From positions 49,989,885 through 50,053,884 of the forward strand of contig CAIIXF020000001.1 in NCBI GenBank assembly GCA_903813345.2: 64,000 nucleotides of DNA, given 5' to 3'. Below, in pieces: positions 1 through 39,544 of the stretch. The translations under genes and the position numbers were made by a program. The stretch comes from Owenia fusiformis. Its lineage: Eukaryota > Annelida > Polychaeta > Sabellida > Oweniidae. Numbering within the stretch: the first letter of the stretch is position 1; each line of letters starts with the position of its first letter. The notes beneath the pieces are model-generated. The model was not told where the DNA came from. It saw nothing but the letters and a program-made list of their open reading frames with translations, and did not search any database.

Positions 1-5
1 CTCAC

Positions 6-27342
<27,337 letters not shown>

Positions 27343-28777
27343 CTGAAATTAGAATCAAATATCACTGTTAAAAGAAAAAATAACTAAAATGGAAAAATAA
27401 TGATGACAAATGGAACTTGTACGAAAAGAGAATGGAATTGAGGAGTGTAATAATATGTAATGATGCTGTTATTTGGTTTGAAAGCAGCTGATTTTCATTG
27501 ATGTTAATGAAAATACATTGATGGCCTAATTATAGATATCATGAATGGTATGCGCTGGTTCAAATGTATTATTTTTCTGAGTTTAATGTTTGCTTTTTAA
27601 TAGTTTGTTTCCTTTTTTAAAAGTAGTTTTTCATAGAACTGTTACAGATTGTTAAACATGAATGAGGAAGTTCCTGAATTCCATTTGGTTATTCCCATAT
27701 ACCTAGTCTTCAAGAATGTCTGGAGATGATGAACATCAGGATGATAGTATGAATTCTGTGGTATGCATGAACTTGAACAATATTTTTGTTAATATATGTA
27801 GTATTGTCTAAAGAGGGGATGTACATGAAAAGAAAGGCTTGTAAACAAACTAGGTTCAATTTTCTGGCACTGCAGTTACAACAGATCCAGAGCCTCCTGA
27901 ACATTAAGTGATATAGTACTTAAATCCTTAAGTATTTCATGATAAGAGATACTTGTGTTATCATGATGAATGACAACTTATCCTTGATTTGCTCCTGAGT
28001 TTCCAGACTTCAGATAAAATGAAGAAACGCATGCAAAGTGCAATGCATAAACGACTTAAAGACCATTTGTTAGACACATGCCTAACAGCCACACACTAGT
28101 CATGTTCGGTACAAACTAAGATTCTTCAGATTTTGCACATGCTACCAATCTGGTATATTTCGTAGTTGAAAAAAGTTCAAGACTTTTTGGACAACCCTAG
28201 TATTTATAAAAAAAAAAGATATCATATTCTTTTCAATGTAGTCAGAAGTTAATATGCATGTATATTAGACCCCTAAGTGGTGATAGTAGTGATGGCCTCA
28301 GCTGTGAAGCAACTTTATATGGCATCCAGTTGAGAAATCATAGCAAGTTTGGATACTTTGAGTTAAATGAGGTATGCATTCATAAAATATTTATTTTAAA
28401 AATTCAAAAGAGCTGCAAGTAATTTATCCAGCATGCCCAAAACCTAATCAGATTCTGGGAATAGTCTGCTCTCGCAATTTGCAACAATTTCAAGTTGAAT
28501 AGATATGTGTTTTTTCTGGAATTTTAGTGACTCAATTTTTGTTGTGCTGCCCACCCGCAGATGCACGGCTATCAGCGCAAGACAATGACAATATAACAGT
28601 TACACTTTGAAAAGGTGCAAGAAAAATTATCTCATTCAGAGAGAAGCCAATAAATAATGATTTTGTATATAAAAATTTTCCCATACAGTTTTAGAGGTCT
28701 GATAAAAAAAAGGGTTTTGAGAGACTTGGATGCTCCACTTTACCACATTCAAAATGGGTAAAGGAATATGATCACCT

Positions 28778-28940
28778 ATGCAGGGCACGCCTTAAGCGTC
28801 GGACAGCTGGTCATTATCTGGTTACTTTTGATACTGACCAGTTGATTTTTTCACTAGGTATAGGAAAATAACATTGCAACTGGTCAGTAATGCCTTTTTG
28901 ACCAGCAGCTCTGGAATCCTTAAGGCATACACTGCACCTA
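28778..28940. mobile_element. Small foldback/MITE
   Basis: TGCAGGGCACGCCTTAAG at the left and CTTAAGGCATACACTGCA at the right are near complements. Inside, CAGCTGGTCA pairs with TGACCAGCAGCT. About 160 bases, non-coding. Confidence 0.65.
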
Positions 28941-30000
28941 TGATCACGTGTATGTAAGCAAGACGGAGATCTGTAGCCCTGACAAAGACTGGATTGTTCA
29001 TTGTTTTATGATCAACTCAACACTAATCTCTTTCCATACAGTGCCACTTCTTCCGATAATATGATTGTAAAATTCGAGCAAAGTAAGTTGTATTTTTCTT
29101 CAAAAAAACCCCCAAAAATACTTTACTACTTTTTTTAATATTACTAGTTTTTTGTTATAGTTGGCAGTAGGACGCTGAATTGAAAAAGCTCAAGTGTTAC
29201 AACTATTAATTCAGCGTCGTTTACATGGCTTACCAAAATGAACAACATTGGAAATGAGACATTGAAAATAAGAAACATTTTATTTCTTTATTTTTCACTT
29301 AAATTTTTTTCAATGGCGGATAGCTGGGTCAGACACCCCAACTAAATTTTTGTAGAACCTCATGTCCGCGCCTAACCATTGACAATGTACAGTGACAAAA
29401 TATACCGTTGTACACTTTAGATGTACGGTGTCCCTATTTTAACTGATATGAAGCAAAAACGATGATGTGGATGTGGTGTAGGTTTTAAACATTAATCTGA
29501 GGAATACTTAGGGATTTTATGTTTAAACCTTACCTTTGGTTATTTTTTCCCCTGTCACCTAAGAGTGACAATTATTTTTATGAGAATATGTTTCCCAAAG
29601 TTACATTATTAAGGTCGGTTGATGATTTAATAAATATTCACGTTTTTGCTCAAATTGCATCACCACTAAATTTTTGTGGATTACCCTTACTTCATTTAAG
29701 CGAAATTTCAGCTCAAACTCATGACAAATGCATGATGCATATGCTGGAATGAAGCCTTGGAAACACTCATTTTGGTAAATATGACTTGCGGTGTATACTT
29801 TTCTGCAGTTTGGGGGAGTTTTGGACATAAATGTCCGAATTCAAGAAAATATGCCAACTATATGACAGACTTATCAATTAATTTGTATCTGCACTGTAAA
29901 AGTCTAACATTGCCACGGATTTTAACCTGATACCTGGGGTTTGTCCGGGAAGGGCTCATGGCCGAGAATGCTCCCATGTCACCCCTTTGCTTAGTTCAAC

Positions 30001-30500
30001 NNNNNNNNNNNNNNNNNNNNNNNNNNNNNNNNNNNNNNNNNNNNNNNNNNNNNNNNNNNNNNNNNNNNNNNNNNNNNNNNNNNNNNNNNNNNNNNNNNNN
30101 NNNNNNNNNNNNNNNNNNNNNNNNNNNNNNNNNNNNNNNNNNNNNNNNNNNNNNNNNNNNNNNNNNNNNNNNNNNNNNNNNNNNNNNNNNNNNNNNNNNN
30201 NNNNNNNNNNNNNNNNNNNNNNNNNNNNNNNNNNNNNNNNNNNNNNNNNNNNNNNNNNNNNNNNNNNNNNNNNNNNNNNNNNNNNNNNNNNNNNNNNNNN
30301 NNNNNNNNNNNNNNNNNNNNNNNNNNNNNNNNNNNNNNNNNNNNNNNNNNNNNNNNNNNNNNNNNNNNNNNNNNNNNNNNNNNNNNNNNNNNNNNNNNNN
30401 NNNNNNNNNNNNNNNNNNNNNNNNNNNNNNNNNNNNNNNNNNNNNNNNNNNNNNNNNNNNNNNNNNNNNNNNNNNNNNNNNNNNNNNNNNNNNNNNNNNN
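30001..30500. other. Assembly gap (500 N)
   Basis: Run of exactly 500 N, a placeholder of unknown true length. Any open frames through it are artefacts. Confidence 1.
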
Positions 30501-30598
30501 CTAATATTCAACCATTGAATACACATTTTCTTTTCATATTTCGAAGCAATTTGCACTAGGGGCAATGTCCGCAAGGTTCCATTTATTAGTTTCGTTTC

Positions 30599-30690
30599 TG
30601 CGCATGCGCAACAAATCCAGTAATTTGATTACTTAATGATTGTCCTATCGAAGGCCTCGTACTATTTCGATCAGAAATCAACTTCCGGAA
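30599..30690. promoter_or_regulatory. Possible housekeeping promoter motifs
   Basis: The palindrome GCGCATGCGC (30600-30609) matches the NRF-1 consensus, and ACTTCCGGAA (about 30680) matches an ETS site. Together with an AAG|GTAAGA donor-like site near 30779 they could mark a 5' UTR exon of AGPAT5 or the divergent ARFGEF promoter. Motif match only. Similar motifs occur in the LTR at 34020-34055. Confidence 0.3.
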
Positions 30691-31009
30691 AGAAACTTTT
30701 AAAGAAAATATTGTATGTCTTTTAGAAATAGATTATCTTTCATTTATTTAGTGGATTTTGACCAAATAAAAGACTTAAGGTAAGATCTTTTTCCGAGTCT
30801 ATCATTTTTGTTAATGAAAACACAGGATTTTGCACAGGGCGGATCATTAAATTTTTTTGGGGTCCCTTCATCAAAATCCGGGTCCTCCTAATGTTAAGGA
30901 CGAGTTACTGAAAGCTCTGAAATTGATTTTGTGTATGAAGAATACAGTCTACAGACCCATATAAAGATGGCAGTCATGTATAGCTATTGCTTTATTTCTG
31001 TAATTTCAG

Positions 31010-34000
31010 TTGACTGGATTGTTGCAGACATGCTTGCCATACGCCAAGGAAGCCTTGGCTCATTGAGATATGTTGTCAAAGATGGACTCAAATATTTCCC
31101 TTTCTATGGTTGGAGACTTCAGCAGGTGAAGCTTGAATGTATATACAGTAAAACCTGTGTATATTGAACAATTTTTTGGCTGTGAAAAAATTTTCAGTGT
31201 TGGTAGGTTTTCACTACAGAGAGGGCAATTTATACAGAAGTCAGTATAGGGTATGTGTAGAGGAGTAGTGTCCAGTACAGACAGGTGTTCACTAAGACAG
31301 GTTCTACTGTATAATATTCATGATGTCATTCATCAATGTTTAAGTCTATAAGGTTGAGGTCAAAGGTCAATAAGAAGCCTGTAGCCAGGATTTCCCAAGG
31401 GGTTCACTTTCCCAGTCAGCCAAGATTCTCTGGCGTCACAAAAATATTGCACCATTTCACGTCAGAATTTTTTGGGACTGGAAAATCATTAACAAAATAT
31501 TGCAAAAAATTGCCATTTTTACCATTCAGTTTCAATATGAACAATTATTTTAAAAAAAACGTGAAAATGCTTTCTTTTTTCGACAGGTTCATCTGAACCC
31601 TGCAACCCCCCCCTCCCCAAATAATGATCACAAACATCAATATTGAGAACAACTGTAAATATGATGAGCAATAGCAAGTCAAAGGAAAGTCTTTGTTATA
31701 ACATCATTCTATTTCAGCACAGCACAGTATTTGTGAAGCGAGGAGGAGGCTTTAATCCAGGCAAGATGACAAAACAACTTGTTTCAATGAAGAAGAACAA
31801 AGTGCCAGTAAGTGTTCCAATATATGCACATGTTGCCAGTAAGTGTTCCAATATATGCACATGTGATCAATATATTCTGTACATGGGGGTTATTGCCAGT
31901 AAGTGTTCCAATATATGCACATGTGATCAATATATTCTGTACATGGGGGTTATTGCCAGTAAGTGTTCCAATATATGCACATGTGATCAATATATTCTGT
32001 ACATGGGGTTATTGCCAGTAAGTGTTCCAATATATGCAAATGTGATCAATATATTCTGTACATGGGGTTATTGCCAGTAAGTGTTCCAATATATGCAAAT
32101 GTGATCAATATATTCTGTACATGGGGTTATTGCCAGTAAGTGTTCCAATATATGCAAATGTGATCAATATATTCTGTACATGGGGGTTATTGCCAGTAAG
32201 TGTTCCAATATATGCACATGTGATCAATATATTCTGTACATGGGGGTTATTGCCAGTAAGTGTTCCAATATATGCACATGTGATCAATATATTCTGTACA
32301 TGGGGTTATTGCCAGTAAGTGTTCCAATATATGCAAATGTGATCAATATATTCTGTACATGGGGGTTATTGCCAGTAAGTGTTCCAATATATGCACATGT
32401 GATCAATATATTCTGTACATGGGGTTATTGCCAGTAAGTGTTCCAATATATGCACATGTGATCAATATATTCTGTACATGGGGTTATTGCCAGTAAGTGT
32501 TCCAATATATGCAAATGTGATCAATATATTCTGTACATGGGGTTATTGCCAGTAAGTGTTCCAATATATGCAAATGTGATCAATATATTCTGTACATGGG
32601 GTTATTGCCAGTAAGTGTTCCAATATATGCACATGTGATCAATATATTCTGTACATGGGGTTATTGCCAGTAAGTGTTCCAATATATGCACATGTGATCA
32701 ATATATTCTGTACATGGGGTTATTGCCAGTAAGTGTTCCAATATATGCAAATGTGATCAATATATTCTGTACATGGGGTTATTGCCAGTAAGTGTTCCAA
32801 TATATGCACATGTGATCAATATATTCTGTACATGGGGGTTATTGCCAGTAAGTGTTCCAATATATGCACATGTGATCAATATATTCTGTACATGGGGTTA
32901 TTGCCAGTAAGTGTTCCAATATATGCAAATGTGATCAATATATTCTGTACATGGGGTTATTGCCAGTAAGTGTTCCAATATATGCACATGTGATCAATAT
33001 ATTCTGTACATGGGGGTTATTGCCAGTAAGTGTTCCAATATATGCACATGTGATCAATATATTCTGTACATGGGGTTATTGCCAGTAAGTGTTCCTATAT
33101 ATGCACATGTGATCAATATATTCTGTACATGGGGTTATTGCCAGTAAGTGTTCCAATATATGCAAATGTGATCAATATATTCTGTACATGGGGTTATTGC
33201 CAGTAAGTGTTCCAATATATGCAAATGTGATCAATATATTCTGTACATGGGGGTTATTGCCAGTAAGTGTTCCAATATATGCACATGTGATCAATATATT
33301 CTGTACATGGGGTTATTGCCAGTAAGTGTTCCAATATATGCAAATGTGATCAATATATTCTGTACATGGGGTTATTGCCAGTAAGTGTTCCAATATATGC
33401 ACATGTGATCAATATATTCTGTACATGGGGGTTATTGCCAGTAAGTGTTCCAATATATGCACATGTGATCAATATATTCTGTACATGGGGTTATTGCCAG
33501 TAAGTGTTCCAATATATGCAAATGTGATCAATATATTCTGTACATGGGGTTATTGCCAGTAAGTGTTCCAATATATGCACATGTGATCAATATATTCTGT
33601 ACATGGGGTTATTGCCAGTAAGTGTTCCAATATATGCACATGTGATCAATATATTCTGTACATGGGGTTATTGCCAGTAAGTGTTCCAATATATGCACAT
33701 GTGATCAATATATTCTGTACATGGGGTTATTGCCAGTAAGTGTTCCAATATATGCACATGTGATCAATATATTCTGTACATGGGATTATTGCCAGTAAGT
33801 GTTCCAATATATTGTAGCATTTTTAGGATTCAGAAAATTTACAAATTCATTTCACTCGATCTTTTACGTGCCATACTTTCTTACCTTCAACTGTTCAATC
33901 ATGTATTTGCATTATATTTCAGCATTCTTATATCATTTTATATTGATGTAATCTCTTACTATCTTCTCATTTTCAAGTGTAAACATAAAATGTTCACGTT

Positions 34001-37000
34001 TGTTTTTACCGGAAGTTTAGACTTTCTTAACTTCCGGGACGCATGCGCGGTGGGTCAATTGCCATTTGTGGCGTCTTGGACAAGCGCAATGCACAAAGGG
34101 GAGTGAGAACACTTTTTCGAGCGGGAAGTTGGAAAACTTTGAGCTCCGTAGAATTTGAGCTAGAATGTAACGACTGAACACGAATTATGTACTAGGGGGG
34201 TGGGAAAACGTATATAAAGTGTAAATAGATGTACAATTGTATATAGAAAGTTAAATTCAGTTTTGTTGGTGTTTTCTATGAGAAATAAGGATGGAAAAGG
34301 AAAGATAGAAATCACCCGGGGATGCTTGAGCCAAACGACCAGATGCTGATGTCTTCACATAATATATTCTGTACAAGAATATTTAAAGACCCCGTGTGAA
34401 TTTATTTCATATGATTATCCTGTGCAAGGATAGGCCTAATTGTCATTTCAATCAGTGTGAGGGAATATTCTGTACAAGAATATTCAATATCCTGTCCAAG
34501 GATATTTGTCAATTAAAGGCCCTGTATAAATTCGTATCCTGTCCAAGGATATTTGTCAATTAAAGGCCCTGTATAAATTCGTATCCTGTCCAAGGATATT
34601 TGTCAAATCACTTAAAGGCCCTGTACTAATTTATATCCTGTACAAGGATATTTGACAATTCAGTATTTAAAGGTCCCATGTAACACTTACGTATTTAAAG
34701 GCCTTGACAAATTATTCAACAAGTGTATCAAAGATGCTTTGTAAAATCCAGCATCCTATATTAGTGCATCACTAAGCAGAGTAATGTTCTAGAAACTCGA
34801 AGCCACTGTTTCATAATTATATCGCATCTCCAGGGCCCAGTATATGCGAGGTATATTTCCAAGTCTTTGATGAACCAGGATTTTTATGATGATGCTAATT
34901 GATGAGATGACTAGCTGAGGGCACGGGTCTAACCAGGAATCCACTTTGATGTCAGTCTGTGACGAGGCGCCTGTCATGGACGTCATGCATTTTATGATGC
35001 CTGCATATGCTCGAGACCTATAACCTATGTGTATATCTCACATTACCACTTCAATGATTCCTCAGTGAGACAGAAGAGATACATTTGATGGACGTACAGC
35101 TCAATAAATAGCTGAAGATATACTTTCTTTTCATCCCACAATTACAATGTTACAACATACATAAAAGCTTCATGCCTCTTTATGAGGCTTAATTACATTT
35201 TACATAATTACAAATGTAAATATCAATACAAACAAATCTACACGCTACCTTTATTACAATTAACTGCTTTACTTGCTATTTGTGATTTCATATTCACATT
35301 GTTATGAGCAGTACACACAATTAGGCAAATTTTGCACTTTTATTCAAAGAATTATTACACATTTAGTGTACTTATTAGGGGTGGGACGGATAACCGAAAT
35401 ACCGAAATACCGAAAAAACGCGGTTCATAGCCTTCGGATCGGTTTTCGGATCACGGCCCTACTTTCGGATCAGCTTTTCGGATCGTTTTCGGATTAATAT
35501 TTCATTGGTCAAGTATCAATAAAACAGTTAAAAACACTGTTTTACAGCAACATTTTTGATATTCCTAGTCCCTACCTTGTCTGTCTTGTCTGTTGCTAGC
35601 TCACTCGTTTACTAGATTCGTTTCGTATCCGCGTATTCGTATCCCTCGGTAATCAATCATGTGGTCCCTGGTAAATAATAAAGGTTTCTACAAGCATAAA
35701 TTAGTTATTTTATTGGTTGTATTAAAAGAAAGTGACAGTCAGCAGTGAAGTCAGAGACAAAGCAGCTAATCATGTCAATCAATACAAATCCTTAAAATGA
35801 ATGAACCGAACCGAAAAAACCGAACCGACGGCTGATGATCCGAAAAACCGAACCGAACCGAAACGAACCGTCCCATCCCTAGTAATTATATTAGTAATCA
35901 TTTATTTAACACATCACCCACGATACATCACATCCGGCAACGCTATAATATGCACATGTGATCAATATATTCTGTACATAGGGTTATTGCCAGTAAGTGT
36001 TCAAATATATGTACCTATGATCAATATATTCTGTACATGGGGTTATTGCCAGTAAGTGTTCCAATATATGCACATGTGAATATATTCTGTATATGGGGTT
36101 ATTGCCAGTAAGTGTTCCAATATATGCACATGTGATCAATATATTCTGTACATGGGGTTATTGCCAGTAAATGTTCCAATATAAGCACATGTGATCAATA
36201 TATTCTGTACATGGGGTTATTGCCAGTAAGTGTTCCAATATATGCACATGTGATCAATATATTCTGTACATGGGGTTATTGCCAGTAAGTGTTCCAATAT
36301 ATGTACATATGATCAATATATTCTGTACATGGGGTTATTGCCAGTAAGTGTTCCAATATATGCAAATGTGATCAATATATTCTGTACATGGGGTTATTGC
36401 CAGTAAGTGTTCCAATATATGCACATGTGATCAATATATTCTGTACATGGGGTTATTGCCAGTAAGTGTTCCAATATATGCACATGTGATCAATATATTC
36501 TGTACATGGGGTTATTGCCAGTAAGTGTTCCAATATATGCACATGTGATCAATATATTCTGTACATGGGGTTATTGCCAGTAAGTGTTCCAATATATGCA
36601 CATGTGATCAATATATTCTGTACATGGGGTTATTGCCAGTAAGTGTTCCAATATATGCACATGTGATCAATATATTCTGTACATAGGGTTATTGCCAGTA
36701 AGTGTTCCAATATATATACATGTGATCAATATATTCTGTACATGGGGTTATTGCCAGTAAGTGTTCCAATATATGCACATGTGATCAATATATTCTGTAC
36801 ATAGGGTTATTGCCAGTAAGTGTTCCAATATATGCACATGTGATCAATATATTCTGTACATGGGGTTATTGCCAGTAAGTGTTCCAATATATGTACATAT
36901 GATCAATATATTCTGTACATGGGGTTATTGCCAGTAAGTGTTCCAATATATGCACATATGATCAATATATTCTGTACATGGGGTTATTGCCAGTAAGTGT

Positions 37001-39544
37001 TCCAATATATGTACATATGATCAATATATTATGTACATGGGGTTATTGCAAGTAAGTGTTCCAATATATGTACATATGATCAATATAGTCTGTACATGGG
37101 GGTATTTGCAATAAGTAAATGTGTTTTATTTCTTACAAAGTGAATTGTTAATATCACCACCACAGTGGTGAATATTGTTAGAGTCTCCAACTTTTTGCTG
37201 ACGGTGTTCAACATTTGGTGGGTGGCATATGGGGTCTAGCATTTGGCATCTGTAACAAATGGCAGGTTGTGACATTTTGCATGTTGATGCCTTGTTTATT
37301 TCAGCTAAAGTTATAACCTGCAGTATGTATTATGTTAATTGTCATGGCTGGGTTATATAATCATACATTTTGGCTCCTAATTTGTGTTAAAGGAAATGAA
37401 ACATGATATATGGCTCTCCATGCTCTATATTTCATAATGAGATTCTTCTTGCATTTAAATTTAGATGTGGCTTGTAATTTTCCCTGAAGGAACTCGCTAC
37501 AACCCAGCAAATACTCAGGCAATCAGCCGAAGTAGGGCATTCTCTGACATGCAGGGTGAGTAATTTACAGCATCTTTTTCCATTCATAGTGCATCATAAG
37601 TATTTTGAACCTTCTTGTTAAGATTCGATTATGGACCAGTTCCATGTTATTTTCGTCCTTTGTCCATCAACAATATTTGGACATTTGAATTGAAAACTAT
37701 GATTGGTCTGCAATAATGCTCATACTCATTTTATCCAGCATTCAACATTTGATGTTTGTCATTGAGCCGTTGCTGTTCGGCATTTTTTCGGTGACATTTT
37801 GCATGTTAATGCCCTGTACTAACAGCTTACAGCTCACATCAAAACTAACTGCTCGTGGACTTATAGTGTGTCTCTCGGGGGTTCCATTCCTTCAGGGAAG
37901 CAAGCTTATTATTACAGTAGATGGTTGTGACAAAAGCCTAGAAAGAAATATTGCTTTTTATGTCAACACCAAGAAGTATTGTTTTTTGACCATCTTAAAT
38001 CTTGTCCTGTTAATGTCTTGCTAGATATAAGTTTTATAAGTTACAGTACACTTGTTATTGACTCCAACAACACTGTGCACCCATTTGAGATTTTGAAATC
38101 AGATCTGCATCCACCTGATAATCCATTTGCACATTGTTCAAAATGAAAAAAATATGAAAAATTAAGTCAGTATTTTGAAATTAAGAATTATGACCTCAGA
38201 TCTTGAAAAAGTTGAGAAGTATTGTATGGTTGTGTTTCTGCAGGTTACCCTCCACTCGACTATGTGCTGGTACCTCGTCATAAAGCAACGTATCTTAGTA
38301 TTGATGCCCTACGTGACTATGTAGATGCTGTCTATGATGTCACAACAGCCTATAGCAACACTTGGGACAATAAGGAAGACAAACGTGTTGAAGCTCCAGG
38401 AATGCCAGGTAAAGCACATTTTCATATATTTTGCACTGCTTTCTTTTGGTGGGTAAAGCACAGAGATGTAGACAACTTGTCGTCATTGGCCATTGCAAAG
38501 TTTTTAAGTGAATATGACGAAGAATTTGATCTGAATATTTGTAAAGATTGCAAAGATCTATGAACTAATCCTACCTGAGAAACAGATAAGTCATCAAATC
38601 ACTGGTGATGACCGAAATTCTATTTTCACGATAGCCGAATGTAACTTCCTGAGACAAGTGGAGTCCGATGGAGTCCTGTCGAGACCGATCGAGACTGTAG
38701 GAGTCCTGTCGAGTGTGACGTCGTATTGTATATTGTATTTATTATGTATGTTGTCATTGCTGATATTTTGTTTTAGACTTTCTGTGTGGTGCCTCACCAG
38801 AGGTCCACGTCCACATAAAGCGTATCAAAATTCAAGAGATACCTCAGGAAGAGCAGGACATTAAAGATTGGCTACAAGAAAGATATCAGGAAAAAGACAA
38901 GTTAGTTCAACTAAAATTATACTTTGAAGATCACAGTTAGCTTTTGTGCAAAAGTTCAGCAGCCTCAATATATAATAATAATGGAAAAATATCAATTATT
39001 GATAAAGTTAGAGCATATAGTGCATTACTTTTGGGACAACCCTCGTATATTAGCTCAATTGCTGATAATTCACGATAATCAAGATGATAACAAAAAAAGG
39101 GCAAGGCCATCTGGAAACGTCCCAAGTATTATAAAAGACAAAATGTGGAGGGGCTCTAATTTTTGTTGTGTTTGTGTTGCCCTCTTTAGTTCAAAATCCA
39201 CGCATAGGCTCTTGAATATGATCAAAGTTTAGAAAATAAAACATTTTACTTTTTGATTATATCTTTCCAATTACCATCACCAAGATAAAGTTGAATTGTT
39301 AGATATAATCTGAGTTACAATCTATTTTTCCAGGTTGCTCCAAAGGTTCTACAAAGAAGATGGAAAGCTTGGGGATGATGGGACAATATCAAAGCTACCA
39401 TTGTACCACACTATTCCAGCTACCTTATTCAATGTACTTATAACTCTACCATTTTATGTGCGTAGTGAGGGGCGTAGAGATCATCTTAGTATGTGGATTG
39501 TGGGGACAATAGCATGTGCAGCATGGGCAGGATTGAGAGCTTGA
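31010..39544 (+). CDS. AGPAT5: AGPAT5-like 1-acyl-sn-glycerol-3-phosphate acyltransferase, six exons visible
   Basis: Exons 31010-31125, 31718-31807, 37465-37555, 38244-38408, 38777-38900 and 39334-39544 join in frame to 264 residues ending at TGA 39542-39544. Family proteins are about 364 long, so roughly the first 95 (first membrane segments and NH of the NHX4D motif) are missing upstream. Visible motifs: DWIVADMLAIRQ (the catalytic Asp opens this block), VFVKRGG (acyl-acceptor block), IFPEGTRYNP (block III), VLVPRHKATY, then a C-terminal hydrophobic pair (LFNVLITLPFYV and MWIVGTIACAAWAGL). The enzyme converts lysophosphatidate to phosphatidate in ER and mitochondrial membranes. The intron from 31808 to 37464 is an array of copies of its own donor, interrupted by an LTR element. 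Confidence 0.93.
31144..31312. mobile_element. Tigger/pogo-like MITE
   Basis: TA then CAGTAAAACCTGTGTATATTG at the left, ACAGGTTCTACTG then TA at the right. The inverted termini and TA flanks fit the TcMar-Tigger/pogo style. About 165 bases, no coding. The same terminal word (TACAGTAAAACCTGT) forms part of the YIPF array unit. Confidence 0.65.
31804..33812 (+). repeat. 59-60 bp satellite carrying the AGPAT5 splice donor, block 1 (about 35 units)
   Basis: The exon end GTGCCA|GTAAGTGTTCC starts the array. Each unit is TTGCCAGTAAGTGTTCC, AATATATGCA(C/A)ATGTG, ATCAATATATTCTGTACATG and GGG(G)TTA. Length alternates between 59 and 60 through a 4G/5G run. Near-identity between units points to recent or homogenised expansion. 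Confidence 0.97.
34350..34700. repeat. Tandem hairpin repeats inside the LTR
   Basis: Self-complementary words AATATTC-TGTACAA-GAATATT and ATATCCTGTCCAAGGATAT alternate with AAAGGCCCTGTATAAATT, three to five times at roughly 60-base spacing. Confidence 0.75.
35376..35881. mobile_element. hAT-type MITE with 8-bp target duplication
   Basis: Begins TAGGGGTGGGACGG and ends CCGTCCCATCCCTA. Flanks GTACTTAT (35368-35375) and GTAATTAT (35882-35889) agree in 7 of 8 bases, the hAT signature length. The inside near both ends is rich in CGGATC and GAACCGAACC. No transposase. Confidence 0.85.
35948..37110 (+). repeat. AGPAT5 donor satellite, block 2 (about 20 units)
   Basis: Continues the 31804 array after the LTR insertion with the same unit, but more variants (GTACATATG, ATAGGG, a 4-base deletion near 36075). 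The last units (37020-37110) are decayed, marking the old edge of the array. Confidence 0.95.
38935..39050. mobile_element. Mariner-like terminal remnant
   Basis: On the minus strand, from 39045 down, ACGAGGGTTGTCCCAAAAGT then AATGCACT looks like a mariner terminal repeat. A similar word (GGACAACCCTAGTATTT) is at 28178-28200. No transposase frame. Confidence 0.45.

Larger units (their letters stand above)
27343..31009. other. Divergent intergenic region between ARFGEF and AGPAT5, with assembly gap
   Basis: Contains the 500-base N gap, a foldback at 28778-28940, a small hairpin at 29170-29212 (GACGCTGAATT ... AATTCAGCGTC) and a mariner-like tail at 28178-28200 (GGACAACCCTAGTATTT). The missing first coding exons of both flanking genes should lie here. 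I could not find either in the readable bases. Confidence 0.5.
33813..35947. mobile_element. Probable solo LTR inserted in the AGPAT5 satellite
   Basis: The satellite unit is split exactly: ...TTCCAATATAT on the left and ATATGCACATG on the right. The insert starts TGTAGC and ends GCTATA (imperfect TGTAGC/GCTACA) with ATAT on both sides as a 4-bp duplication. It has a TATA-like TATATAAAG at 34211 and hairpin-rich repeats at 34350-34700. No gag or pol is present, so a solo LTR is the simplest reading. A 506-bp hAT MITE is nested within it, leaving about 1.6 kb. Confidence 0.6.

Noticed and set aside
27716..27765. Short exon-like MSGDDEHQDDSMNSV followed by GTATGC on the plus strand
   Set aside because: Acidic start plus a donor is suggestive, but no following exon joins it and it does not fit AGPAT5.
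29958..30574. Long open frames across the first N run
   Set aside because: They consist almost entirely of unknown residues from the 500-N gap. The same applies to frames at 46273-46927.
31643..32437. Repetitive frames in the AGPAT5 satellite (PVSVPIYAHVINIFCTWG type)
   Set aside because: Generated by the 59-60 bp unit. No domain, and they lie in an intron.
31800..37110. CRISPR-like regular repeats
   Set aside because: Units are contiguous with no variable spacers, in an animal gene intron. It is a satellite.
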